This document shows, piece after piece, positions 42,540 to 49,896 of a DNA stretch of 64,000 nucleotides. The position numbers were made by a program, and so were the translations under genes. Below the pieces are notes generated by a model. It had not been told where the DNA came from. It made no database searches and worked only from the letters and a program-made list of their open reading frames with translations. This DNA comes from Tessaracoccus oleiagri. Lineage in GTDB: Bacteria > Actinomycetota > Actinomycetes > Propionibacteriales > Propionibacteriaceae. How positions within the stretch are numbered: the first letter of the stretch is position 1; every line of letters begins with the position of its first letter. The DNA lies in the NCBI RefSeq assembly GCF_900103275.1, contig NZ_FNGP01000001.1:124001-188000 (forward strand), given 5' to 3'.

Positions 42540-43382
42540 ATGAGTCTTGCAGCAGATACCCGCATGGGCCGCCTCGAACTCCGTGTCCGTGACATGGGCA
42601 CTCTGTTCGACTACTACACCAAGGGCATCGGCCTGACGCCGATCAGCGAGGACAAGGGCGCGGCGACGCTCGGCCTCCACGGCACGCCGGTGGTGCGCCT
42701 CACCGAGGCCAAGGACCTCCGTCCCGCCCCGCGCGGCTCGGCCGGCCTCTTCCACACCGCCGTGCTCTACCAGGAGCAGGCCGGGCTGGCCGGTGCCATC
42801 GAGCGCATGGCCCGCCACTTCCCGCACACCTACACCGGCGCCGGCGACCACCTCGTCAGCCAGGCGTTCTACTTCACCGACCCGGAGGGCAACGGCGTCG
42901 AGCTGTACCACGACCGCCCCCGGGAGCAGTGGAACTGGGTGAACGGCCAGGTCCAGATGGACACCCTCTACGTCGACCCCAACGAGTACATGGTCACCCA
43001 CCTCAGCGACGCATCGCACCAGGAGGCCAAGGGCGAGCTCGGCCACGTGCATCTGCAGGTCGGGGACATCCCCACCGCCCGCAAGTTCTACGTCGACGAC
43101 CTCGGCTTCGACCAGACCTTCCTCATGGGCGGCCAGGCGCTGTTCGTCTCCGCGGGCGGCTACCACCACCACATGGCGATGAACGTATGGAACTCCCGCG
43201 GCGCCAACCCCCGCTCGTCGACGCTCGGCATGGGCGTCGTCGACATCCTGGTGCCGACGAAGGAGGAGCTGGACACCACCGCGGCCCGCCTGCGCGGCGC
43301 CGGCCACCAGCCGACCTTCGACGGCCAGACGCTCAGCGTCATGGACCCCTGGAACAACGAGATCCGCCTCTCGGTCGGCTGA
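42540..43382 (+). CDS. VOC-family protein, CatE/MhqO-like two-module dioxygenase fold
   Basis: 280 residues, two tandem vicinal-oxygen-chelate modules (residues ~10-130 and ~165-278). Metal-ligand-like positions are seen in GLFHTAVLY, GNGVELYHDRP, GHVHLQV and GGYHHHMAMNVW. Homologues such as MhqO/CatE are hydroquinone/catechol-responsive ring-cleavage enzymes. It probably removes a catechol or reactive carbonyl formed with the neighbouring quinone reductase. Start is set by a strong leaderless promoter. A second in-frame ATG lies 27 bases upstream, in front of the -10. Confidence 0.85.
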   Translation: MSLAADTRMGRLELRVRDMGTLFDYYTKGIGLTPISEDKGAATLGLHGTPVVRLTEAKDLRPAPRGSAGLFHTAVLYQEQAGLAGAIERMARHFPHTYTGAGDHLVSQAFYFTDPEGNGVELYHDRPREQWNWVNGQVQMDTLYVDPNEYMVTHLSDASHQEAKGELGHVHLQVGDIPTARKFYVDDLGFDQTFLMGGQALFVSAGGYHHHMAMNVWNSRGANPRSSTLGMGVVDILVPTKEELDTTAARLRGAGHQPTFDGQTLSVMDPWNNEIRLSVG

Positions 43383-43413
43383 CCGACCCGTCGGGCGAGG
43401 CCCCAGCGCAAGC

Positions 43414-43475
43414 CACCTGCCTCCGGTGCGATTCCCCTGCCTACCTAGACGGGTGAATCAGACCGGAGGCAGGTG
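43414..43475. terminator. Large imperfect hairpin after the VOC gene
   Basis: Perfect 14-bp arms CACCTGCCTCCGGT (43414-43427) and ACCGGAGGCAGGTG (43462-43475) enclose a further GATTC/GAATC pair. A third copy of GGAGGCAGGT follows at 43484-43493. The left arm and following bases resemble the sequence at 36651-36678 (CACCTGCCT...TGCGA.T..CCTGCC), so this may be a dispersed repeat as well as a terminator. Confidence 0.7.
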
Positions 43476-43519
43476 CCTTCTACGGAGGCAGGTAAACCCC
43501 GCCGCGGCCCGCTCGCGAC

Positions 43520-43525
43520 TAGGCT
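43520..43525 (+). promoter_or_regulatory. Leaderless -10 element of the aldo/keto reductase gene
   Basis: TAGGCT hexamer ending seven bases before ATG 43533. Confidence 0.58.
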
Positions 43526-43532
43526 GGCCAGC

Positions 43533-44552
43533 ATGAAGTATCGCTACGCAGGCAACTCCGGGTTCAAGATCTCCGAGATCACGTACGGCAACTGGCTGAC
43601 CCACGGGTCGCAGGTGGAGAACGATGTCGCGACGGCGTGCGTCCGCGCCGCGCTCGATGCCGGCATCACCAGCTTCGACACCGCCGACGTCTACGCGAAC
43701 ACCGTCGCGGAATCCGTCCTCGGCGAGGCGCTGAAGGGCGAGCGCCGCGAGTCGCTGGAGATCTTCACCAAGGTCTTCAACGCCATCGGCCCCAAGGGCC
43801 CGAACGACGTCGGTCTCTCCCGGAAGCACATCATGGAGGGCATCAACGGCTCGCTGCAGCGGCTCCAGACCGACTACGTCGACATCTACCAGGCCCACCG
43901 CTACGACTACGAGACCCCCCTCGAGGAGACGATGCAGGCGTTCGCCGACATCGTCCGTCAGGGCAAGGCGCTCTACATCGGCGTCAGCGAGTGGACGTCG
44001 GAGCAGCTTCGCGAGGCGCACCAGCTGGCCCGCCAGCTCGGCATCCAGCTCGTCACCAACCAGCCGCAGTACTCGGCGCTGTGGCGGGTCATCGAGGAGA
44101 AGATCGTCCCCACCTCCGAGGAACTGGGCATCTCCCAGATCGTGTTCTCCCCCGTCGCGCAGGGCGTGCTCACCGGCAAGTACAAGCCGGGCGAGCCGTA
44201 CCCCGAGGGCTCCCGCGCCACCGACTCCAAGGGCGGCGCCAGCATGATCAAGAACACGCTTGCCCAGGAGGAGACGCTCGTCGCGGTGCAGAAGCTGCAG
44301 CCCATCGCCGACGAGGCGGGCCTCAGCATGGTCCAGCTGTCGCTGGCGTGGGTCCTGCACAACCCCAACGTCGCCTCCGCCATCATCGGTGCCTCCCGCC
44401 CCGAGCAGGTGGCCGAGAATGTGAAGGCCATCGAGAAGCCGCTGAGCGACGACCTCTGGGACGCCGTCAACGAGACCCTCGCCGGCGTCGCGGTCACCGA
44501 CGCAGAGCGCACCTACCAGATGTCGCCGAAGCAGCGCCCCGGCACCAACTGA
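43533..44552 (+). CDS. Aldo/keto reductase (Kv-beta/YghZ-like)
   Basis: 339 residues. The catalytic tetrad is visible as Asp and Tyr in FDTADVYANT, Lys in IFTKVFN and His in YQAHRYDYETP. NADPH-binding C-terminal blocks are FSPVAQGVLTGKY and IIGASRPEQVAENV. It reduces aldehydes or ketones, by analogy to YghZ including methylglyoxal or glyceraldehyde-3-phosphate. Leaderless start at ATG 43533; a strong hairpin follows. Confidence 0.91.
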   Translation: MKYRYAGNSGFKISEITYGNWLTHGSQVENDVATACVRAALDAGITSFDTADVYANTVAESVLGEALKGERRESLEIFTKVFNAIGPKGPNDVGLSRKHIMEGINGSLQRLQTDYVDIYQAHRYDYETPLEETMQAFADIVRQGKALYIGVSEWTSEQLREAHQLARQLGIQLVTNQPQYSALWRVIEEKIVPTSEELGISQIVFSPVAQGVLTGKYKPGEPYPEGSRATDSKGGASMIKNTLAQEETLVAVQKLQPIADEAGLSMVQLSLAWVLHNPNVASAIIGASRPEQVAENVKAIEKPLSDDLWDAVNETLAGVAVTDAERTYQMSPKQRPGTN

Positions 44553-44560
44553 TCCAAACC

Positions 44561-44600
44561 CACTCGGCCGCGACGATCCACCGATCGCCGCGGCCGAGTG
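44561..44600 (+). terminator. Terminator after the aldo/keto reductase gene
   Basis: Perfect 12-bp stem CACTCGGCCGCG/CGCGGCCGAGTG with a 16-nt loop, followed by CCGTTT. It insulates the polycysteine-leader promoter downstream. Confidence 0.8.
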
Positions 44601-44617
44601 CCGTTTCCGAGACGACC

Positions 44618-44646
44618 TTGGCCGTCGATGGTTGAACACGTAACAT
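44618..44646 (+). promoter_or_regulatory. Promoter of the polycysteine leader and DUF4395-thioredoxin operon
   Basis: -35 TTGGCC (44618-44623), 17-bp spacer, -10 TAACAT (44641-44646), seven bases before ATG 44654. The spacing implies that transcription starts at the leader ATG. Confidence 0.78.
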
Positions 44647-44653
44647 TCTCGGC

Positions 44654-44725
44654 ATGACCCAGTACCGGCAGACCGCGACGAGCATCGTCGACGCGCGCCG
44701 GTGCTGTTGTTCGTGTTGTCGCTGA
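44654..44725 (+). CDS. Leaderless polycysteine attenuator peptide
   Basis: A 23-codon ORF, MTQYRQTATSIVDAR then RCCCSCCR and TGA: five cysteine codons within six positions just before the stop. It has no ribosome site and starts where a good promoter predicts the mRNA 5' end. Mycobacteria use leaderless polycysteine ORFs of this kind upstream of DUF4395/sulfurtransferase operons as cysteine-responsive attenuators: ribosome stalling at Cys codons when Cys-tRNA is low opens the downstream ribosome site. The following operon here is also DUF4395 plus thioredoxin. The 100-nt gap to that gene contains GAGGC/GCCTC (44747-44759) whose CCTCC could alternatively pair with the GAGGAG ribosome site at 44814. 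Confidence 0.82.
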   Translation: MTQYRQTATSIVDARRCCCSCCR

Positions 44726-44825
44726 GCGACGACCCCGAGAGCTGTCGAGGCCACGCCTCCGGCTCGCCACCGAACGTCCACGGGCGCACTGCGCCCCACC
44801 GTCGCCGCCTCCCGAGGAGACCACC

Positions 44826-45272
44826 ATGGCTGCCGCCACTTTCCAACCCATCGATCCCCGCGGCCCCCGTTTCGGCGCCGCAGTAACCGCCGTCCTGCTG
44901 GGCGTCGCACTCGTCCTCGGCCCGGCCGCTGGGCTCTGGCTGCTCGTCGTCCAGACCATCGCCTTCGCCGCCGGCGCCCTGCTCGGGCTGAAGTACCAGC
45001 CCTGGGGCTGGCTCTACGCCCGGTTCGTCCGCCCGCGCCTGCGTCCCCCCACCGACCTCGAGGACCCCCGCCCGCCGCGGTTCGCGCAGGCCGTCGGCCT
45101 GGGCTTCGCGGTTCTCGCCCTCGTCGGAGCGCTCGCCGGCGTCGCGTGGCTGTTCTACGTCGCCGTCGGGCTCGCCCTCGCGGCGGCGCTCCTCAACGCC
45201 GTCTTCGACTTCTGCCTCGGCTGCGAGCTCTACCTGCTCGGGCGGCGGCTGGGCGCGAAGGCAGCGGCATGA
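44826..45272 (+). CDS. DUF4395 family membrane protein
   Basis: 148 residues with four hydrophobic segments (about 18-35, 37-55, 88-108, 110-130). The DUF4395 signature is visible as FQPIDPRGPRFGAAV, DLEDPRPPRFAQAVGLGF and LLNAVFDFCLGCELYLL, with a conserved CLGC cysteine pair in the last helix. DUF4395 genes commonly sit with thioredoxins and sulfurtransferases, suggesting membrane thiol or sulfur-transfer chemistry; function is not established. GAGGAG lies six bases before the ATG. Its stop overlaps the thioredoxin start (ATGA). Confidence 0.88.
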   Translation: MAAATFQPIDPRGPRFGAAVTAVLLGVALVLGPAAGLWLLVVQTIAFAAGALLGLKYQPWGWLYARFVRPRLRPPTDLEDPRPPRFAQAVGLGFAVLALVGALAGVAWLFYVAVGLALAAALLNAVFDFCLGCELYLLGRRLGAKAAA

Positions 45273-45685
45273 CGGGGCTCTGGGTGCTGCTGGCCGTGGT
45301 CGCGCTGGTGGCGGCGTTCGGCGTCCACCGGACGCTCACCGACGGACGGGCGCGCGCCGTCGCCGCCCGGGACGCGACGGCGCCCTCACACTTCGGCCCG
45401 CACTTGGGCGAGCGGGCGACCTTCGTGCAGTTCTCGTCGGAGTTCTGCGCCCCCTGCAAGTCGGTGCGCCGGGTCCTCGGCGAGATCTCCGGAGCGGAAG
45501 AGGGCGTGGCGCACCTCGAGGTCGACGTGGCCGAGCGGCTCGACCTCGCCGACCTCTACGGCATCACCCGCACGCCCACCGTGCTGGTCGTCGACGGCGG
45601 CGGGCGGGTGCTGAGCCGGCTCGTCGGTGCCGTGCGCCCCGCGCAGGCGCGGGAGGCGCTCGCCTCGGTGGGCGTTCCCGGGTAG
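45269..45685 (+). CDS. Membrane-anchored thioredoxin-like protein
   Basis: 138 residues. An N-terminal helix (LWVLLAVVALVAAFGV) anchors a thioredoxin fold with active site CAPC (FSSEFCAPCKSVRRVL) and cis-Pro loop ITRTPTVLVVDGGG. It probably exchanges disulfides with the CLGC pair of the co-transcribed DUF4395 protein. Expression is expected to respond to cysteine supply through the upstream leader ORF. Confidence 0.9.
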   Translation: MTGLWVLLAVVALVAAFGVHRTLTDGRARAVAARDATAPSHFGPHLGERATFVQFSSEFCAPCKSVRRVLGEISGAEEGVAHLEVDVAERLDLADLYGITRTPTVLVVDGGGRVLSRLVGAVRPAQAREALASVGVPG

Positions 45686-45688
45686 GGA

Positions 45689-46159
45689 TCAGCCCACCTG
45701 GCCCCTGATCTCGCCGCCCGGATTGGCGACGGTGTGCACGTTGACATAGGCGTCACCGGACTCGATGAGCGCGACGAGGTCCTCCAGCGTCATCCCCGCG
45801 AGCGGACCGACGAGGTCCTCGTCGGTGATGGTGCCGGTGGCGAGGACGCCGTTCTGGGTGCCGCCGTCGGCCGACGGACCATGGAGCCACGCGACGAAGG
45901 GGCCATTCACACCCACCGCGCCGACGTGGATGTGCGCCATCGTCACGTCATCGATGTTGGAGGCGACCAGGCGGTACTTAAGCTCGGTGCCGTCGGCGGA
46001 GAGCTGCAGTACTGCCACGCCACGAGCGCGGGTGACGACGGGGTTCGCCTCGTTCGCCCCGCTGAGCTGGGCGGTGTAGGTGGTGACGGCGTGGGCGGGT
46101 CCGACGAGTCCGAGACTCAGCAGGACTGCCATGAGGGCAAGCAAGCGGAAACGTGTCAT
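45689..46159 (-). CDS. Secreted CHRD-domain protein
   Basis: 156 residues. A signal peptide (MTRFRLLALMAVLLSLGLVGPAHA, cleavage after Ala24) precedes one CHRD domain: TYTAQLSGANEANPV, MAHIHVGAVGVNGPFVAWLHG, DAYVNVHTVANPGGEIRGQV. CHRD proteins are extracellular beta-sandwiches of unclear function. ATG 46159 follows GGAGG at good distance. It ends three bases from the thioredoxin gene, which is convergent. Confidence 0.9.
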   Translation of the reverse strand: MTRFRLLALMAVLLSLGLVGPAHAVTTYTAQLSGANEANPVVTRARGVAVLQLSADGTELKYRLVASNIDDVTMAHIHVGAVGVNGPFVAWLHGPSADGGTQNGVLATGTITDEDLVGPLAGMTLEDLVALIESGDAYVNVHTVANPGGEIRGQVG

Positions 46160-46214
46160 TTCGGCCTCCAGGCTTCTTGGCCGGAGCCGGGCGGGTCCGC
46201 AGCCCCGGATTCTC

Positions 46215-46243
46215 ACGGTAAGTCGGGCCTCCGGGGCAGTCAA
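46215..46243 (-). promoter_or_regulatory. Promoter of the CHRD gene
   Basis: Minus strand: -35 TTGACT (46243-46238), 17-bp spacer, -10 TACCGT (46220-46215). Leader of about 50 nt with a GGAGG site. One of the closest matches to a consensus promoter in the window. Confidence 0.75.
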
Positions 46244-46310
46244 TGTGCCGAATCGCCAAGTTATCGCCCTTTGCCTGCGGATGACCCGAACAGTTGGTGA
46301 AGTAGTGCCC

Positions 46311-46820
46311 ATGAGAGACCCATACGCAGGCATCGATGGTGGCGCCGAGTTGAGCGTCACGAGCGAAGACTTCTCCGACGGCGGCAAGCTGCCGCTCGAG
46401 TCCACGGCCGAGTTCGTCGGCAACGGCGGCAAGGACGTGTCGCCCCAGCTGTCGTGGTCCGAGGTACCGGAGGGCACGAAGTCGATCTACCTCCACGTGT
46501 TCGACCCCGACGCCCCCACCCCCGCCGGCTGGTGGCATTGGTCGGTGATCAACCTGCCCTCGGACCTCCGCTCCCTCGAGCGGGGCGCCTCCACGGCGCT
46601 GCCCGACGGGGCGATCACGCTCCGGCACGACGGCGGCGGCCACGGTTACCTGGGCTCCGCACCGCCGGAGGGACACGGCCCGCACCGCTACTTCTTCACG
46701 GTGCACGCGCTCGACACCGTCCTGGACCTCGACGAGAACGCCACCGCGACGATGGCCGCCTTCTGCACCCGCGGACACGTGCTGGCCCGGGGCTACACCG
46801 TCGGCACCTGGGAAAACTGA
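46311..46820 (+). CDS. YbhB/YbcL family (PEBP-like) protein
   Basis: 169 residues. Phosphatidylethanolamine-binding-protein fold: GGKDVSPQLSWSEVPEGTKSI, VFDPDAPTPAGWWHWSVINLP, GPHRYFFTVHALD. Bacterial members are cytoplasmic, function unknown; they are called Raf-kinase-inhibitor-like by homology only. ATG 46311 is chosen; an in-frame ATG at 46281 would add ten residues. Eleven bases separate it from the PPK2 gene, so they probably form an operon. Confidence 0.87.
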   Translation: MRDPYAGIDGGAELSVTSEDFSDGGKLPLESTAEFVGNGGKDVSPQLSWSEVPEGTKSIYLHVFDPDAPTPAGWWHWSVINLPSDLRSLERGASTALPDGAITLRHDGGGHGYLGSAPPEGHGPHRYFFTVHALDTVLDLDENATATMAAFCTRGHVLARGYTVGTWEN

Positions 46821-46831
46821 CGGACACGCAC

Positions 46832-47887
46832 ATGAGCACCTGGACCACCGACCCGCGCGAGGCCCTGCGCGCCGGACCCGACTTCGACCTCGCCCTGTTC
46901 GACCCCGGCGGCACCCCCGTCTTCGACGGCGACAAGAAGGACGGCGAATCGCTGATGGAGCAGCGCGGCGAGCTGCTGAGCGAGTTGCAGGAGCGCCTCT
47001 ACGCGGAGGGCCGGTCCGGCGGGACGCGGTCGGTGCTGTGCGTCGTGCAGGGCCTCGACACGGCCGGCAAGGGCGGCGTGGCCCGGCACGTCATGGGGAT
47101 GGTCGACCCCCAGGGCGTGGAGCTGCGCAGCTTCGGTGTGCCGACGGAGGAGGAGGCGGCCAACCACTTCCTCTGGCGCATCCGCAAGGCGCTGCCCAGG
47201 GCCGGCCGCATCGGAGTGTTCGACCGCTCCCACTATGAGGACGTCCTCGTCCAGCGCGTGGACAGCATCGTGCCCGAGGAGGTGTGGCGCGGCCGCTACG
47301 ACGAGATCAACCAGTTCGAGAAGGAACTCGTCGACGGCGGGACGACCGTGTTGAAGTTCGCGCTCATGGTGAGCTACGACGAGCAGGGCAAGCGGCTCAT
47401 GGAGCGCCTCGACCGCCCCGACAAGTACTGGAAGTACTCCCCCGGCGACCTCGACACCCGCTCGAAATGGCACCAGTACCAGGCCGCCTACGCCGACGTG
47501 TTCCGCCTCACGAGCACGGAGCACGCGCCCTGGTACGTGATCCCCGCCGACCGCAAGTGGTACTCCCGGGTGGCCATCACCGAGATCATCACCCGCGCGA
47601 TGGTTGACCTCGGCGCCCGCTGGCCCGAGGCGGACTTCGACGTCGCCCAGCAGCGGGCGGCGCTCGCGGCGACGATGTCCACCGAGGCCCTGCGCGAGTC
47701 CCTCGACGAGACCGAGGACAACGTGCGGGAGGCGATGGAGAAGTCGGTGGAGATCCGGGAGGAGGCCTTGGAACTGCACAGCGGCGAGCCGCCCAGGGAC
47801 AACGCCGAGCAACAGCGGAAGCGCTGGGAGGCGGTCCTCGAGGAGGCCCTGGCGCAGAAGCGGCAGCTGTTGGAGGAGCGCGACTAG
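46832..47887 (+). CDS. ppk2: Polyphosphate kinase 2 family protein
   Basis: 351 residues. PPK2 motifs: Walker A-like VVQGLDTAGKGGVARHVMG, base-binding FGVPTEEEAANHFLWR, Walker B FDRSHYEDVLVQRV and lid-helix KRLMERLDRPDKYWKYSPGDLDTR. It transfers phosphate between polyphosphate and nucleotides; class (NDP versus NMP) is not decided here. A charged coiled-coil tail of ~50 residues follows. Its stop TAG forms, with the preceding C, a CTAG palindrome that is also the stop of the convergent BlaI-type gene. Confidence 0.9.
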   Translation: MSTWTTDPREALRAGPDFDLALFDPGGTPVFDGDKKDGESLMEQRGELLSELQERLYAEGRSGGTRSVLCVVQGLDTAGKGGVARHVMGMVDPQGVELRSFGVPTEEEAANHFLWRIRKALPRAGRIGVFDRSHYEDVLVQRVDSIVPEEVWRGRYDEINQFEKELVDGGTTVLKFALMVSYDEQGKRLMERLDRPDKYWKYSPGDLDTRSKWHQYQAAYADVFRLTSTEHAPWYVIPADRKWYSRVAITEIITRAMVDLGARWPEADFDVAQQRAALAATMSTEALRESLDETEDNVREAMEKSVEIREEALELHSGEPPRDNAEQQRKRWEAVLEEALAQKRQLLEERD

Positions 47888-48228
47888 CTCGCGTGCAGGG
47901 CCGCGCGGTCCTCGTCGGAGAGGGACTTGGAGAGCTCGACGAGCGCCTCGGTCCGAACGGCGGGCCTCAGCCCGGCGAGCAGCGCCGCCATCTCGCGGGC
48001 CACGACGGCGTGTTGCGGGTCGGCCGGCTCGTACTGCCAGGCGCGATTGACCAGTTCGCGGCGGGCCAGGCCCTTCTTGGCGAGCCGGTCGAGGACGGTC
48101 ATGACCGTCGTGTAGGCGAGCTCCCGCTCCTCGTTCATGATGGCGTGCACGTCGGCAACGGAGCGTGACTCGGAGGATTCCCAGAGGATCTCCATCACCC
48201 GTTGTTCCAGTTCACCGCGCGAGACCAT
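47884..48228 (-). CDS. BlaI/MecI/CopY-family repressor
   Basis: 114 residues. A winged helix (RGELEQRVMEILWESSESRSVADVHAIMNEERELAYTTVMTVLDRLAKKGL) and a C-terminal dimerisation helix typify the family. The usual BlaR1 sensor peptidase gene is absent; the divergent neighbour is cydA. A leaderless TATGAT lies six bases before ATG 48228. It may regulate the cyd genes or respond to a sensor encoded elsewhere; that is inference. Confidence 0.88.
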   Translation of the reverse strand: MVSRGELEQRVMEILWESSESRSVADVHAIMNEERELAYTTVMTVLDRLAKKGLARRELVNRAWQYEPADPQHAVVAREMAALLAGLRPAVRTEALVELSKSLSDEDRAALHAS

Positions 48229-48234
48229 GGGGAC

Positions 48235-48240
48235 ATCATA
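48235..48240 (-). promoter_or_regulatory. Leaderless -10 element of the BlaI-type gene
   Basis: TATGAT on the minus strand, six bases before ATG 48228. Confidence 0.6.
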
Positions 48241-48322
48241 GGGAGACAAACCGGCCTGCGGGCCATCCGCAGCCACACGCGGACGCGCCCCCGACCGCTT
48301 AGGCCGACCCCCCGGTTGGCCT

Positions 48323-48346
48323 CCACACGACTTGTGGTAGTACCGT
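48323..48346 (+). promoter_or_regulatory. cydA promoter region with a dyad
   Basis: The -10 TACCGT (48341-48346) ends seven bases before ATG 48354. A perfect dyad CCACA-cgact-TGTGG (48323-48337) sits just upstream where a repressor would block polymerase; TTGGCC at 48316 could be a -35 with a long 19-bp spacer. Candidate site for the divergent BlaI-type repressor or a redox regulator. Confidence 0.55.
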
Positions 48347-48353
48347 GCTGGTC

Positions 48354-49883
48354 ATGGACGCAGTGACGCTTGCGCGGTGGCAGTTCGGGATCACCACCGT
48401 GTATCACTACTTGTTTGTCCCGATCACCATCGCCATGTCGATGCTGGTCGCGATTCTCCAGACCGTCTGGGTGAAGACCGGCAAGGACCGATTCCTCCAG
48501 CTCACGAAGTTCTTCGGGAAGCTGTTCCTCATCAACTTCGCCCTGGGCATCGTCACCGGCATCGTGCAGGAGTTCCAGTTCGGCATGAACTGGTCCGAGT
48601 ACTCACGGTTCGTCGGCGACATCTTCGGCGCCCCGCTGGCGCTCGAGGCCCTGCTCGCCTTCTTCCTCGAGTCCACCTTCATCGGCCTCTGGATCTTCGG
48701 TTGGGACCGCCTGCCCAAGAAGGTCCACCTCGCAACCATCTACGCGGCCGCGTTCGGCACCATGCTGTCGGCGGTGTTCATCCTCGCCGCCAACTCGTGG
48801 ATGCAGAACCCCGTCGGCTCGGTGTTCAACGTCGAGACCGGCCGGGCGGAGATCGACGGCGTGAGCGGCTTCCTCGCGCTGTTCAGCAACCCGGTGTTCC
48901 TCGCCACCTTCCCGCACACCATCGCCGCGGCCTACATGGTGGGCGGTGGCGTCGTCGCGGGCGTCTCGTTCTGGCACCTCGCACGGCTCAACAAGCAGAT
49001 CGCCGACGGGGTCACCACCGACGAGGAGAACCACGTCGCGAGCTGGCGCTGGGCGTCGAAGCTCGGCGCCTGGGTCCTGCTCATCTCGGGCCTGTTCGTC
49101 GTCATCACCGGCGACATGCAGTCCAAGGCGATGACCGAGGCCCAGCCCATGAAGATGGCCGCGGCGGAGGGCCTGTTCGACACCGAGACCAACGCGTCCT
49201 TCTCGGTGCTGACGATCGGCGCGCTCGATGGCCGGTCGGGCGTCCACCTCATCCGGGTGCCGGGGCTGCTCAGCATCCTCGCCGGCCACGACACCGTCCA
49301 GGGCATCAACGACCTCGAGGAGCAGTACCGCACCGAGGGGTTCCGCATGAACGACGGCTCCCAGCAGGCGCTGCAGGCCGCGGTCGCCGCCGCCATCGAG
49401 CGCGGCGAGATCAGCCCCGAGATCCAGCGGTCCTTCATGGACCTCGACCCGGTGCCCAACGTGGCGATCAGCTACTGGACGTTCCGCCTGATGATGGGCG
49501 CGGGCTTCGCGGCGATGGGCATCGCCGCGGTGATGTTGCTCTGGCTGCGCAAGGGCAGCCCGAAGCCGGCCTGGTGGCTGACGCTCGGCGCCTGGGGGCT
49601 GCCGCTCCTGCCGCTGGCGGGCAACGCGTTCGGCTGGATCTTCACCGAGATGGGCCGCCAGCCCTGGATCGTCGCGGGCGTGCTGCCCACGGCCACCGCC
49701 GTCTCGCCGACGGTGTCGCCCAGCGCGGTGATCTTCTCCATGGTCGTCTACACGCTCCTCTACGGCGGGCTCGCCGTCCTCGAGCTGTGGCTCTTCCTGA
49801 AGTACACGAAGGCAGGCCTGCCCGAGGTGCAGAAGGTGGAAGTCGTGGACGATCCCGACCAGCCGATGTCGTTCGCGTACTGA
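48354..49883 (+). CDS. cydA: Cytochrome bd ubiquinol/menaquinol oxidase subunit I
   Basis: 509 residues. Nine transmembrane helices with the subunit I hallmarks: LARWQFGITTVYHYLFVPITIAMS at the N-terminus with a heme-ligand His, GRQPWIV near the C-terminus and a short Q-loop. It oxidises quinol and reduces oxygen with high affinity through hemes b558, b595 and d. Followed after 13 bp by cydB. A leaderless start at ATG 48354. Confidence 0.95.
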   Translation: MDAVTLARWQFGITTVYHYLFVPITIAMSMLVAILQTVWVKTGKDRFLQLTKFFGKLFLINFALGIVTGIVQEFQFGMNWSEYSRFVGDIFGAPLALEALLAFFLESTFIGLWIFGWDRLPKKVHLATIYAAAFGTMLSAVFILAANSWMQNPVGSVFNVETGRAEIDGVSGFLALFSNPVFLATFPHTIAAAYMVGGGVVAGVSFWHLARLNKQIADGVTTDEENHVASWRWASKLGAWVLLISGLFVVITGDMQSKAMTEAQPMKMAAAEGLFDTETNASFSVLTIGALDGRSGVHLIRVPGLLSILAGHDTVQGINDLEEQYRTEGFRMNDGSQQALQAAVAAAIERGEISPEIQRSFMDLDPVPNVAISYWTFRLMMGAGFAAMGIAAVMLLWLRKGSPKPAWWLTLGAWGLPLLPLAGNAFGWIFTEMGRQPWIVAGVLPTATAVSPTVSPSAVIFSMVVYTLLYGGLAVLELWLFLKYTKAGLPEVQKVEVVDDPDQPMSFAY

Positions 49884-49896
49884 GAGGTTTCCAGAC

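Noticed and set aside
44701-44886. 61-codon ORF starting GTG 44701
   Set aside because: It overlaps the polycysteine leader and the start of the DUF4395 gene in another frame, has no ribosome site and no promoter.
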